23,685 nucleotides of DNA. Source: a virus. The stretch lies in IMG/VR virus record IMGVR_UViG_3300043469_001250, positions 1 through 23,685 of that record, one strand, 5' to 3'. Shown here piece after piece: positions 11,724-18,873 of the stretch. How positions within the stretch are numbered: the stretch's first letter is position 1; every line of letters starts with the position of its first letter. The notes under the pieces were generated by a model. It was not told where the DNA came from. It was given only the letters and a program-made list of their open reading frames with translations, and did no database searches. The translations under genes were made by a program, and so were the position numbers.

Positions 11724-12488
11724 ATGAACAACAACACCGCCATCAACAACCAGAACGTCATCGCCCTCGCCTCCGCGTGGACCGCCGCTTCTGAAATCAC
11801 CCGCGTCGCCTTCGAGGCGTACGACGCCGCCCAGTCGCTGTCGAAGCGGAGCAAGTCCCGCGACCTGCTCATCGCCGCGACCAAGCCCGCGTACGATGCC
11901 GCCAAGGCCACGTCCGACGCCGCGTACGCTACGTTCACCGAAGCCCGCGACGCCGCCTACGCCGCCATCGAGGTCGCCCACCTCGACGCCGCCGTCGACT
12001 CCGCCCTCCAGCGTGCCACCGTCCGCCTCAACGTCGACTACGCTCAGGTCGCCAGCCTGAACGCCATTGCCTCCCGCTTCCGCAAGAGCGTCGAGCAGGG
12101 CGAGTTCAAGGGCCTCCAGAACATCGGCCTCAGCGGCCTGTTCGAGGGCATCGACGTGACCATCGAGACCAGCCACCGCAACACCATCCGCCAGTTCGAC
12201 GTCGGCTTCACCCTCGTCCGTGAAGGCCGCGAGGGCAAGAAGTACGTCAGCCGCTTCAGCCCCGTCCGCGTCGACCTCGACGGCTTCAACCTCACCTCGA
12301 CCAACATCGGTCGCGACGAGATTGCCGCCCACTCGTTCAGCAAGGCTTGGCAGGTCGCCGAGATTCTCGCCGACGTCTGCACCGCCGCCGCCGCCCTCGT
12401 CGACGCCGACCGCAAGGCCCTCAACGCCACCCTCGACGCCGTGTTCGACGCCGCCGACGCCGCCCGCAAGCCCGTCACCGCCCAGTAA
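11724..12488 (+). CDS. Unknown Ala-rich protein, 254 aa
   Basis: The N-terminal half is Ala-rich and helical (NNQNVIALASAWTAASEITR; AYDAAKATSDAAYATFTEAR). The middle (about 130-195) is strand-rich (GLFEGIDVTIETSHRNTIRQ; YVSRFSPVRVDLDGFNLTST), and the end is again Ala/Asp-rich helix. No family recognised. It has its own promoter and leader and a strong terminator 30 bases after the stop, so it is a single-gene unit that may be highly expressed. Codons are almost all C/G-ending. Confidence 0.73.
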   Translation: MNNNTAINNQNVIALASAWTAASEITRVAFEAYDAAQSLSKRSKSRDLLIAATKPAYDAAKATSDAAYATFTEARDAAYAAIEVAHLDAAVDSALQRATVRLNVDYAQVASLNAIASRFRKSVEQGEFKGLQNIGLSGLFEGIDVTIETSHRNTIRQFDVGFTLVREGREGKKYVSRFSPVRVDLDGFNLTSTNIGRDEIAAHSFSKAWQVAEILADVCTAAAALVDADRKALNATLDAVFDAADAARKPVTAQ

Positions 12489-12517
12489 GCCCCAGCGGCC
12501 CACCAGCCGCCCCTCAG

Positions 12518-12544
12518 GCCCTGCCTCACCAGCAGGGCTTTTTT
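12518..12544 (+). terminator. Strong intrinsic terminator closing the early region
   Basis: GCCCTGC (12518-12524), loop CTCACCA, GCAGGGC (12532-12538), then TTTTTT (12539-12544). It ends the last early-type unit and separates it from the control region. Confidence 0.9.
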
Positions 12545-12796
12545 GTGCCCCCACGCCAGACCAGCCCAGCGTGCCCTCCAGCCCCCTCAGGCCATCCCAC
12601 CCCACCCAATCCCCTCCCTAGCCCCTATCCCCGCTCACAAGCCCGCCTAGGCCCCAAGGCCAGCCTGCCCGCTCGCGACCGTCAGGTGCCCGTAAGCCCC
12701 TAGGACCTAGCCCACCTTTGCCCCCCATCCTTCGGATGCCCCAGACCACAGTGGCAATGGCCCAAAAGAATAGCCTCCTGTGCCCGTACAGGCCAC

Positions 12797-13080
12797 TGTC
12801 ATAGCATGCACGGCTCAGTGCCCTGCCCAGTGCCCAAGCCCACCTCCTAGGCCCAGCCAGCCCGTCAGTTACGAACCGAGTCATACCCGTGTCATAGGTC
12901 CGCCGCCTGACCAGTGTCATACACTGTCATACCAGCCAGTGTCATAAACATCTGTCATAGCCTTTCCCGTCATACGTGTCATAGGGGGTGGGGGGGGTCT
13001 CGTGTGTCATACGCGACGGTTGCATCTACGCATTACAACCCACAGAATTATTTGCCAAAAGAGGCTTGCAGTGTGTCATA
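12797..13080 (+). repeat. Array of TGTCATA motifs (9 exact, 2 near copies)
   Basis: Exact TGTCATA begins at 12797, 12890, 12915, 12925, 12940, 12953, 12977, 13005 and 13074; near copies are AGTCATA (12879) and CGTCATA (12968). All are in the same direction and most are preceded by G or C. Spacings are irregular (10-93 bp), unlike CRISPR or simple tandem repeats. The last copy lies within the promoter region of the 13103 gene. Six further copies lie at the ends of early units. Confidence 0.8.
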
Positions 13081-13095
13081 CTAGCCGCATTTACT
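13066..13095 (+). promoter_or_regulatory. Candidate late-operon promoter with embedded TGTCATA
   Basis: TTGCAG (13066-13071) with ATTTAC (13089-13094, 17-bp spacer) or TTTACT (13090-13095, 18-bp). The motif at 13074-13080 lies between the two boxes, a classical operator position. An alternative is TTGCCA (13052-13057) with CATACT (13077-13082), spacer 19 bp. Confidence 0.45.
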
Positions 13096-13102
13096 TGGGT
13101 CC

Positions 13103-13558
13103 ATGGATGACTCTGTCCCCGTGAAGGAAGCCGACGTCGCTAGGCAACTAGGCATGCAACGGAAGGCATTGTCCGATTTGCGTAATACGGTGCTAGAAGC
13201 CGATGATTATTTTCGTGAGGAGGGGAAAAAGCCCGAATCTATGCGGATTGTGTGGCTACGCCCCTCTGGGATAAACAAGATTTCTGTTCATCTTGGCCTA
13301 AAGACCGAAGATGTGGCCCCAAAAAAAATCGCTTCGGCGGCTGACGCCGCCGAGGTTCGCACCTTCACTGTCCAAAAGGTGATGCCCAGAAACCCTTATC
13401 TCGTCGAGGTGCTCGCTGAGAATGGGGAGAAGGGGATTATGAGGGTTAAGGATTCTACCAAATGGGTGAGGGGCATGAAAGTGGAATGCCGCAAGGGTGG
13501 GAACTACACCAAGTGGCTCATCCCGCTCCGCAACCCTCGCTACAAAGGCCGCTTCTAA
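13103..13558 (+). CDS. HTH DNA-binding protein, candidate regulator
   Basis: 151 aa. Residues 8-29 (KEADVARQLGMQRKALSDLR, then N) form a helix-turn-helix. Residues 46-66 suggest a wing or linker (MRIVWLRPSGINKISVHLGL), and 84-148 a strand-rich domain (TFTVQKVMPRNPYLVEVLAE; WVRGMKVECRKGG) that may be OB-like. The gene stands directly behind the TGTCATA array, one copy of which lies in its promoter, so it may be autoregulated and could be the protein that binds the motif. Being the first gene of the terminase operon, it could also be a small terminase or late activator. GC content and codon use are visibly lower and more mixed than in the early genes. Confidence 0.75.
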   Translation: MDDSVPVKEADVARQLGMQRKALSDLRNTVLEADDYFREEGKKPESMRIVWLRPSGINKISVHLGLKTEDVAPKKIASAADAAEVRTFTVQKVMPRNPYLVEVLAENGEKGIMRVKDSTKWVRGMKVECRKGGNYTKWLIPLRNPRYKGRF

Positions 13559-13560
13559 TC

Positions 13561-14211
13561 ATGCTCAAGTTTACCAAAGGTAACTCATACCTGCCGAAAG
13601 GCACGTGGTCGTTTAACCTCCCGAGCGGGTGGTCATGCCCGCAGGCACGCGAATGCCTTGCGATGGCGGACAAGCACGACGGCAAGATTACCAAGGGCAA
13701 GGAACAGACCTACCCCTGCTACTCGGCTACGGTCGAACGCTACCCAGCGGTCCGCAAGCAGGTCTGGGCCAACTTCGACACCATCAAGCACCGCAAGTAC
13801 GAGGAGATTGTCCGTGCCCTGATGGAGGCCCTTCCCGTCAAGGCTACCCACGTCCGTATCCACGGCGGCGGCGACTTCTTCAGTCAGAACTACTTCGACG
13901 CGTGGCTGGCTGTGTGCCGCCTGCGACCAAACGTCCAGTTCTGGGCCTTCACCAAGTCCCTGCCTTTCTGGGTGGCACGTAAGGATGAAATCCCAGTGAA
14001 CCTTTCCCTGACCGCCTCGTATGGCGGTCGTAGCGATTTTCTAATCGAACAGCACAACCTTCGGTACGCCATGGTTGTCCAGTCCGAGGAGGAGGCCAGT
14101 GCACGGGGCCTGCCCGTCGACGTGAACGACTTCCACGCGATGCGTCGCGGCGGCTCGTTCGCCCTAGTCCTCAACTCCAAGCGTAAGAAACTTCCCCCCA
14201 AACAAAAATGA
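13561..14211 (+). CDS. GP88-like conserved phage protein
   Basis: 216 aa, started at the ATG two bases after the previous stop. It shows the pattern of the 'gene product 88' family known from mycobacteriophages and other phages: an early Cys-containing segment (GWSCPQARECLA, C26 and C32), a further YPCYSATVERYPAV (C53), VRIHGGGDFFSQNYFDAWLA (98-117) and FWAFTKSLPFW (127-137). The biochemical role of the family is not established to my knowledge. Three Cys plus the HxxGDF segment may indicate a metal or Fe-S site. It overlaps the next small gene (ATGA). Confidence 0.78.
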   Translation: MLKFTKGNSYLPKGTWSFNLPSGWSCPQARECLAMADKHDGKITKGKEQTYPCYSATVERYPAVRKQVWANFDTIKHRKYEEIVRALMEALPVKATHVRIHGGGDFFSQNYFDAWLAVCRLRPNVQFWAFTKSLPFWVARKDEIPVNLSLTASYGGRSDFLIEQHNLRYAMVVQSEEEASARGLPVDVNDFHAMRRGGSFALVLNSKRKKLPPKQK

Positions 14212-14288
14212 GCAAAAACAGCAAGAAGGCCCCTAAGGCCAAGAAGTCCAAGATGAACAAGCCCGTCCGAGGAGGCAAGCGATGCTAG
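14208..14288 (+). CDS. 26-aa Lys-rich mini-protein
   Basis: A very short frame whose ATG overlaps the GP88-like stop (AATGA). It encodes SKNSKKAPKAKKSKMNKPVR and ends GGKRC. About 40% of residues are Lys or Arg. Its codons for PVRGG include the AGGAGG used as Shine-Dalgarno by the next gene, whose ATG lies inside its last codons. It could be a DNA- or RNA-binding peptide, or simply a translation-coupling frame. Confidence 0.45.
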   Translation: MSKNSKKAPKAKKSKMNKPVRGGKRC

Positions 14289-14467
14289 TCTTCATCATCG
14301 GTCTGGTCATCGGCATCATTGTCGGTGCCGCGGCGGCAGTCCTCGTCGCCCGAAACAACCGTGCCAAGGCGGAACGCGTGTTCCTTCAGGCCGACAAGGT
14401 TTCGGAGCGTTACAAGGACTACATGACCAAGTGGAACGGCAAGACTGAAGGCGAAGATAAGCACTGA
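14282..14467 (+). CDS. Small single-pass membrane protein
   Basis: 61 aa with an SD (AGGAGG, 14270-14275). Residues 1-23 (LVFIIGLVIGIIVGAAAAVL, then VA) form a glycine/alanine-rich transmembrane helix, followed by RNNRAK and a charged helical cytoplasmic or periplasmic tail. With no other holin candidate visible it might be a holin, spanin part or anchoring protein, but its place before TerL gives no proof. Its stop overlaps the next ATG by one base. Confidence 0.72.
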   Translation: MLVFIIGLVIGIIVGAAAAVLVARNNRAKAERVFLQADKVSERYKDYMTKWNGKTEGEDKH

Positions 14468-14658
14468 TGTTCGAGGCTAAGAATCCAAACCGAAAGGCTA
14501 CCCGACGCTATGCGAAGGGTAAGTCCTACTACGAATCCGCTGTGAAGTTTCAGATGCGGAAGAAGGGTGGGACGTTGAAGTCCTCGGCGGCTCTTCCTAG
14601 CAATCGAGAGTACCACCGAAACTACAGTAGGAAACTACGCAGTAAGGGCGGTGCTTAA
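14467..14658 (+). CDS. Small basic protein, 63 aa
   Basis: Very basic (NPNRKATRRYAKGKSYYESA; YHRNYSRKLRSKGGA), with Tyr and Ser scattered and no hydrophobic core of note. The start overlaps the previous TGA and the end overlaps the TerL GTG by 8 bases. It probably binds nucleic acid or a virion protein. A small-terminase role is conceivable from position but no HTH is visible. Confidence 0.68.
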   Translation: MFEAKNPNRKATRRYAKGKSYYESAVKFQMRKKGGTLKSSAALPSNREYHRNYSRKLRSKGGA

Positions 14659-16252
14659 CCTCACTCCTCATCCTGTTCTCAAGGCCCCCAGTGCGGACGA
14701 AATCCGCAAACTGGTGGCTGAACATGGTGAGGAGAAGGTCCTTCACATCCTTCAACTCCGCGAAGACAAGATTCAGGCGGAGAAAACGGACCCGTATCGG
14801 CACGGGTACGAGCCATTTTACTGGAAAGACGCCGACAGACTGCTCGAGGAGAACGACGAGATGCTCCTGAGCGGCGGAAACCGTGCTGGAAAGACCGAGT
14901 ACGCGGCAAAACGCGTGGTCTACACGCTCGTGAACAAGCCGAACAGCCGTGTTTGGTGCCTTCACACGACTTCCCAGTCCTCAATCCAGATGCAACAGAG
15001 CATCATCTGGAAATATTTGCCCGCTGAACTGAAAACGGTGAAAAAAACGCGGGTCACCAACATCTCCTACACCCAAAAGAACGGTTTTTCCGAGAACTCG
15101 TTCGTTTTGCCCAACGGAAGCCAGTGCTTCTTTATGAATTACGCTCAGGACCGCACTGTTATCGAAGGCGGCGAGACGGATTTCATCTGGTGCGACGAAT
15201 TAGTGCCTCTGGACTGGGTTGAGACGCTCAGATTCCGAAATGTGACCCGCCGAGGCAAGTTGCTGGTCACCTTTACGCCGATTACTGGCTACACGAACGT
15301 CGTTAAGGACTATTTGGCTGGCTGTCGCATCATTCAGACCCAGCCGTCGCGTCTGTTGGACAATTCCCGCAACGTGGTGAACTGCAACAGCGGTACCATG
15401 CCCTACGTCGCCAAGTGCGTCCGAAAAGGGGCAGTAGCAATGTGGTTCTTCTCCGAGTTCAACCCTTACAACCCTTTTGAGCAACTGGCGAAGAGCCTGA
15501 GCGGCAGAACTCAGTATGAGGTGAAGATTCGAGCCTACGGATGGGCTGAATCGCTCCAAGGCACCCAATTTCCGCGTTTCAACGACATCCACGTCCTCGA
15601 GCACTCGAAAGTGCCCTCTGGAGGCATCAACTACTTTGCCTGCGACCCTGCTGGTGCCAGAAACTGGTTTATGCTCTGGATGAGGGTAGCCGAGGACGGT
15701 ACGCGGTATGTGTATCGAGAATGGCCCGACATGTCTGTCGGGGAGTGGGCATTGCCCTCAGAAAAGGCTGACGGCAAGATGGGACCAGCCCAGACCATGA
15801 ACTCTGGTCGCGGCCTCGACGAATACATCCATCTCATCAGGTCCCACGAGGGAACCGAGAATATCGTCGAGCGGTACGTCGACCCGCGTGCTGGCAACAC
15901 TCAGGCGGCTGGCATGGAGCACGGGACGAGCATTATCGAGATGTTTGCGAACAGCGAGGACCCTATGTACCTCACGCCAGCGAGCGGCATCCAAATCGAA
16001 GAGGGCGTCGGCCTGATTAACGATTGGCTGGCCTACGACCAGAACCAGCCCATCAGTGCAGTGAACCAGCCCAAACTGTACATTTCTGACAAGTGCCAGA
16101 ACCTGATTTACTGCCTACGCGAGTGGACTGGACGCGACGGGCAGAAAGGTTGCTCCAAGGACCCTATCGACTGCCTTCGCTACCTCGCGGTGATGAATCC
16201 GCAGTACGAGGACGAAAAGACCTACAAGGCGTCCAACCCATTTTCCTACTAA
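14651..16252 (+). CDS. terL: Terminase large subunit (TerL)
   Basis: 533 aa. It is the packaging motor and headful/end nuclease that pumps DNA into the prohead through the portal. The ATPase has Walker A GGNRAGKT at 75-82, Walker B DFIWCDE at 177-183 with E183 as catalytic carboxylate, and motif III TFTP at 207-210. The nuclease (RNase H-like) has D332 (ACDPAG), D411 (YVDPRAG) and D504/D507 (KDPIDCLRY). The start is a GTG overlapping the previous gene by 8 bases; no closer ATG gives a full N-terminus. A small subunit is not obvious; candidates are the 13103 protein and the partial leftward HTH protein. Confidence 0.95.
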   Translation: MLNLTPHPVLKAPSADEIRKLVAEHGEEKVLHILQLREDKIQAEKTDPYRHGYEPFYWKDADRLLEENDEMLLSGGNRAGKTEYAAKRVVYTLVNKPNSRVWCLHTTSQSSIQMQQSIIWKYLPAELKTVKKTRVTNISYTQKNGFSENSFVLPNGSQCFFMNYAQDRTVIEGGETDFIWCDELVPLDWVETLRFRNVTRRGKLLVTFTPITGYTNVVKDYLAGCRIIQTQPSRLLDNSRNVVNCNSGTMPYVAKCVRKGAVAMWFFSEFNPYNPFEQLAKSLSGRTQYEVKIRAYGWAESLQGTQFPRFNDIHVLEHSKVPSGGINYFACDPAGARNWFMLWMRVAEDGTRYVYREWPDMSVGEWALPSEKADGKMGPAQTMNSGRGLDEYIHLIRSHEGTENIVERYVDPRAGNTQAAGMEHGTSIIEMFANSEDPMYLTPASGIQIEEGVGLINDWLAYDQNQPISAVNQPKLYISDKCQNLIYCLREWTGRDGQKGCSKDPIDCLRYLAVMNPQYEDEKTYKASNPFSY

Positions 16253-16253
16253 C

Positions 16254-16454
16254 ATGACTCCGCCACTCCTCTCCCGCAAAGCCGCGTCGCAACTGACGGG
16301 CCTGTCCGTAAGATACCTCGACAGGCTTCGCAAGGACGGCACCCTCCGCACCTACGTCACCAAGGGGGGCCATCATCGCTTTTACCGAGACGAACTTATT
16401 CAACACATCAAACTACATGAATCCTCTATACCCCAAGGGCAGTCGCACGGTTGA
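16254..16454 (+). CDS. MerR/excisionase-like HTH mini-protein
   Basis: 66 aa. The sequence LSRKAASQLTGLSVRYLDRL, then RKDGTLRTYVTKGGHHRFY, is a complete MerR/Xis-type winged helix (HTH-17 style) with the usual GGHHRFYRDEL ending. It starts one base after the TerL stop and overlaps the portal gene by 38 bases in another frame. Proteins of this type bind DNA as recombination directionality factors or regulators. Between terminase and portal it might serve as a small packaging or late-regulation protein. No integrase is seen in the window. Confidence 0.78.
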   Translation: MTPPLLSRKAASQLTGLSVRYLDRLRKDGTLRTYVTKGGHHRFYRDELIQHIKLHESSIPQGQSHG

Positions 16455-18867
16455 CGCCACCGCTCAGGCTTCCAAAAAGCCTGACATTGATAATCTTATC
16501 CGCGAGTTCAACGACAGCCTGTACAACGGCTCGTCGCTGGACCGCCTCGCCGCGATGGACGACATCCGCTTCTGCCGCTGGGGCGGGCAGACCGACGACG
16601 GCAAGAAGCACAGCGACCCGCGAGGCAACGGCAACCCTGCCATGCCGTGGGAAGGTGCGTCCGACGTCCGCGTCCGCCTCGTCGACCGTACCATCAACGA
16701 CCTGACCGCCCTGCTCATCACGGCGTTTCAGCGTAGCATCCTGCGGGTGAGCGGTGTCACTTCCGAGGACGCCGCCAACGCCTCCGCCGCTGGCACCATG
16801 ATGCGGTGGCTCCTCGAGGGCCGTCACAGCCGCGAGATGTATCAGGAAGCCTACCTTGGTTCCCAGTACGCCCTCCAGTACGGCTGGACCGTGTTCCACG
16901 TCACGTGGGAGCAGACCACGTCCATCCGCCGCCAGAAAATCACGATGGAGGACATTCAGGCTATCGCCGAGATGCAGAAGGAGCAGGACCCGAACGGCAT
17001 CATCACCCGACTCCCCGAACTGATTACCGACGAGAACAACGACAACTACCTTGCCCAGTTGCTCAGTGCCGTGATGAACAACGCCAAAATCTCCGACTGC
17101 AAGAAGATGGTCAAGGACCTCCGCGAGAACGGCATCGCCGAGATTGAGGAGCCTTACGTTCTCAGCAACTCCCCGTGCGTCACTGCTCTCAAGCCGTACG
17201 ACGAAATCACCTTCCCGCAGGAAACCACGGACCTCAGCCGTGCCCGCGTCATCTTCCGCCGTACGTTCCTCACCGAGGTCGAAGTGCGTGCCATGGAAAA
17301 GACCGACGGCTGGAGCAAGGAGTTCATCGAGCAGGCTTGTGCCAGCATCGGCAAGGCTTCGATGTACAACGACCCGAGCCTCACGCCCGTCACCAACGTG
17401 CTCACGACCAACGTCTGGCGTGGTCGCAACATGATTGAAATCGTGTACTCCTACGCCCGCCAGATTAACGAGGAAGGCGTGCCAGCCATTTACTACACGG
17501 TCTTCTCACCGCAGGTAGGCAACAACGTCTGCGGCAAGCACGAGATTCTCGACTACTACCATGGCAAGTACCCGTTCGTCGGCTTCCGCCGCGAATGGAT
17601 TCGTCGAGCCATCATGGAGTCCCGAGGCATCCCCGAGGTCAGCCGCACGGACCAAGACGAGGTCAAGGCCCAGCACGACGCTCTGCGTGACCGCACCGCG
17701 ATTGAAACCCTGCCGCCTATCCGCGTCAGCAAGCGAATCGGTGCACTTAACCGTCTCGGACCTGCCGTTCAGTTGCCTGTCACCACTAAGGATGACTACA
17801 CGTTCATGGAGCCGCCCGCGGGCAACCCGCAGGTTGCGTTCAGCATGATTGAACGCGTCGAAGCCCAGCACGCCTCTTACTACGGCCTCACGTCCAAGTA
17901 CGTCGAGGACGTCCGTTCCCAGTTGCTCCAGCAGACGCTCGTCAACTCGTGGCTTTCCGCTTGGACCGAAATCTACCAGCAGGTGTTCGCACTGGCACTT
18001 CAGTACCTTACCCCGCAGGAAAAGGTCCGCATCTGCGGCGTCGACCTGCCTTCTCAGGCTAGCGAGATTCAGGGCGGCTTCGACTTCATCATCAAGTTCG
18101 ACGTCCGCGAGGTCGACACGAACCTCGTCATCGAGAAACTCGACGCCCTCACGAAGTTTGCCATCCCGCTCGACTCCTCTGGCGTCATCGACCGTACCAA
18201 ACTCATCAAGAAGATTATCGAGGCCATCAGCCCTGACTTGGGCAAGGACCTCATCGTCGACAGCGAGCAGGCCAGCCAGAAAATGTTCCGCGACGTTCAG
18301 ACCGACATCGGCCTCATGTTGCTCGGCAATGCCCCGCAACTTGTCGAGGGCGACCCGACCGCTCAGTCCAAGATGCAGTTGGCCCAGCAGATTCTGCAAC
18401 AGAACCCGAAGGCCCAGCAGGCCCTACAGGGCGACCCTCTGTTCCAGCAACTCTTCCAGACCTACGTCCAGAACCTTACCATGTCCGTTCAGCAGGACCA
18501 GAACAAGCAGACTGGACGCACTGGCGTGGCCCCTGAGGGCACTTCCATGGCGGAGCAGGTCAAGTCCTTCATCGAGCAGGCCCGCGAGGCCCAGAAGGCA
18601 CGTGGGCAGGGCGAATCAGCGGCTAAGGCTGACTTCGCGGCTCAGGGCCTTCAGGAGCAGGAAGCCATGGCCCAGCAACAGCAGGGTCAGATGCAGGCTC
18701 AGGACCAGCAGGGCCAGATGCAGGCCCTCATTCAGGAACTCGTCCAGCAGGGCGTACCTGAGGAGCAGGCCGTTATGATGATTCAACAGCAGATGCAGGG
18801 CGGCGGTCAGCCCCAGCAGGCCCCGCAGGAAGGTGCTATGCCGCCTCCTATGCCTGAAGAGATGTAA
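16417..18867 (+). CDS. Portal protein
   Basis: 816 aa. It follows TerL and precedes scaffold and capsid, the standard portal position. The length of about 90 kDa and the features PWEGASDVRVRLVDRTINDL (early), YGWTVFHVTWEQ, and YPFVGFRREWIRRAIMESRG followed by IPEVSRTDQDEVKAQHDALR fit the large portal proteins of podovirus-like phages. The portal forms the dodecameric ring through which DNA enters and leaves. From about residue 700 the protein turns Gln/Met/Ala-rich (ending GAMPPPMPEEM), a usual flexible C-terminal barrel. The ATG at 16417 lies inside the HTH gene and lacks a clear SD, so the exact N-terminus is less sure. Confidence 0.9.
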   Translation: MNPLYPKGSRTVDATAQASKKPDIDNLIREFNDSLYNGSSLDRLAAMDDIRFCRWGGQTDDGKKHSDPRGNGNPAMPWEGASDVRVRLVDRTINDLTALLITAFQRSILRVSGVTSEDAANASAAGTMMRWLLEGRHSREMYQEAYLGSQYALQYGWTVFHVTWEQTTSIRRQKITMEDIQAIAEMQKEQDPNGIITRLPELITDENNDNYLAQLLSAVMNNAKISDCKKMVKDLRENGIAEIEEPYVLSNSPCVTALKPYDEITFPQETTDLSRARVIFRRTFLTEVEVRAMEKTDGWSKEFIEQACASIGKASMYNDPSLTPVTNVLTTNVWRGRNMIEIVYSYARQINEEGVPAIYYTVFSPQVGNNVCGKHEILDYYHGKYPFVGFRREWIRRAIMESRGIPEVSRTDQDEVKAQHDALRDRTAIETLPPIRVSKRIGALNRLGPAVQLPVTTKDDYTFMEPPAGNPQVAFSMIERVEAQHASYYGLTSKYVEDVRSQLLQQTLVNSWLSAWTEIYQQVFALALQYLTPQEKVRICGVDLPSQASEIQGGFDFIIKFDVREVDTNLVIEKLDALTKFAIPLDSSGVIDRTKLIKKIIEAISPDLGKDLIVDSEQASQKMFRDVQTDIGLMLLGNAPQLVEGDPTAQSKMQLAQQILQQNPKAQQALQGDPLFQQLFQTYVQNLTMSVQQDQNKQTGRTGVAPEGTSMAEQVKSFIEQAREAQKARGQGESAAKADFAAQGLQEQEAMAQQQQGQMQAQDQQGQMQALIQELVQQGVPEEQAVMMIQQQMQGGGQPQQAPQEGAMPPPMPEEM

Positions 18868-18873
18868 TCTCCC

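Larger units (their letters stand above)
12545..13102. other. Non-coding control region (candidate origin/operator region)
   Basis: No convincing gene here. Bases 12545-12870 are markedly C-rich on the + strand, with three CCTAGG sites (12646, 12699, 12846). Inverted repeats: CATCC-TTC-GGATG (12726-12738); CCTGT/ACAGG (12777-12792) nested inside ACAGTGGC (12748-12755) / GCCACTGT (12792-12799). From 12797 the TGTCATA array begins, interrupted by a G tract (12984-12997, one T). AT content rises at 13020-13060 just before the late promoter. The layout suits a replication origin, a regulatory hub, or both. A packaging site is also possible because the terminase operon follows. Confidence 0.6.

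Noticed and set aside
11670-12605. Leftward open frame opposite the 11724 gene
   Set aside because: It runs across the strong terminator and promoter; repetitive Gly/Val/Asp composition marks it as a shadow frame.
12545-12796. Rightward Pro-rich open frames continuing past the 12518 terminator
   Set aside because: They arise from C-rich non-coding DNA, begin inside the 11724 gene in other frames and give low-complexity Pro/Ser/Arg products.
12984-12997. Canonical four-tract G-quadruplex
   Set aside because: Only one long G tract with a single T is present, so the standard four separate tracts are lacking; it is kept only as an unusual run.
12797-13080. TGTCATA array as a CRISPR array
   Set aside because: Repeats are only 7-8 bases, spacing is irregular and short, and no cas genes are present.
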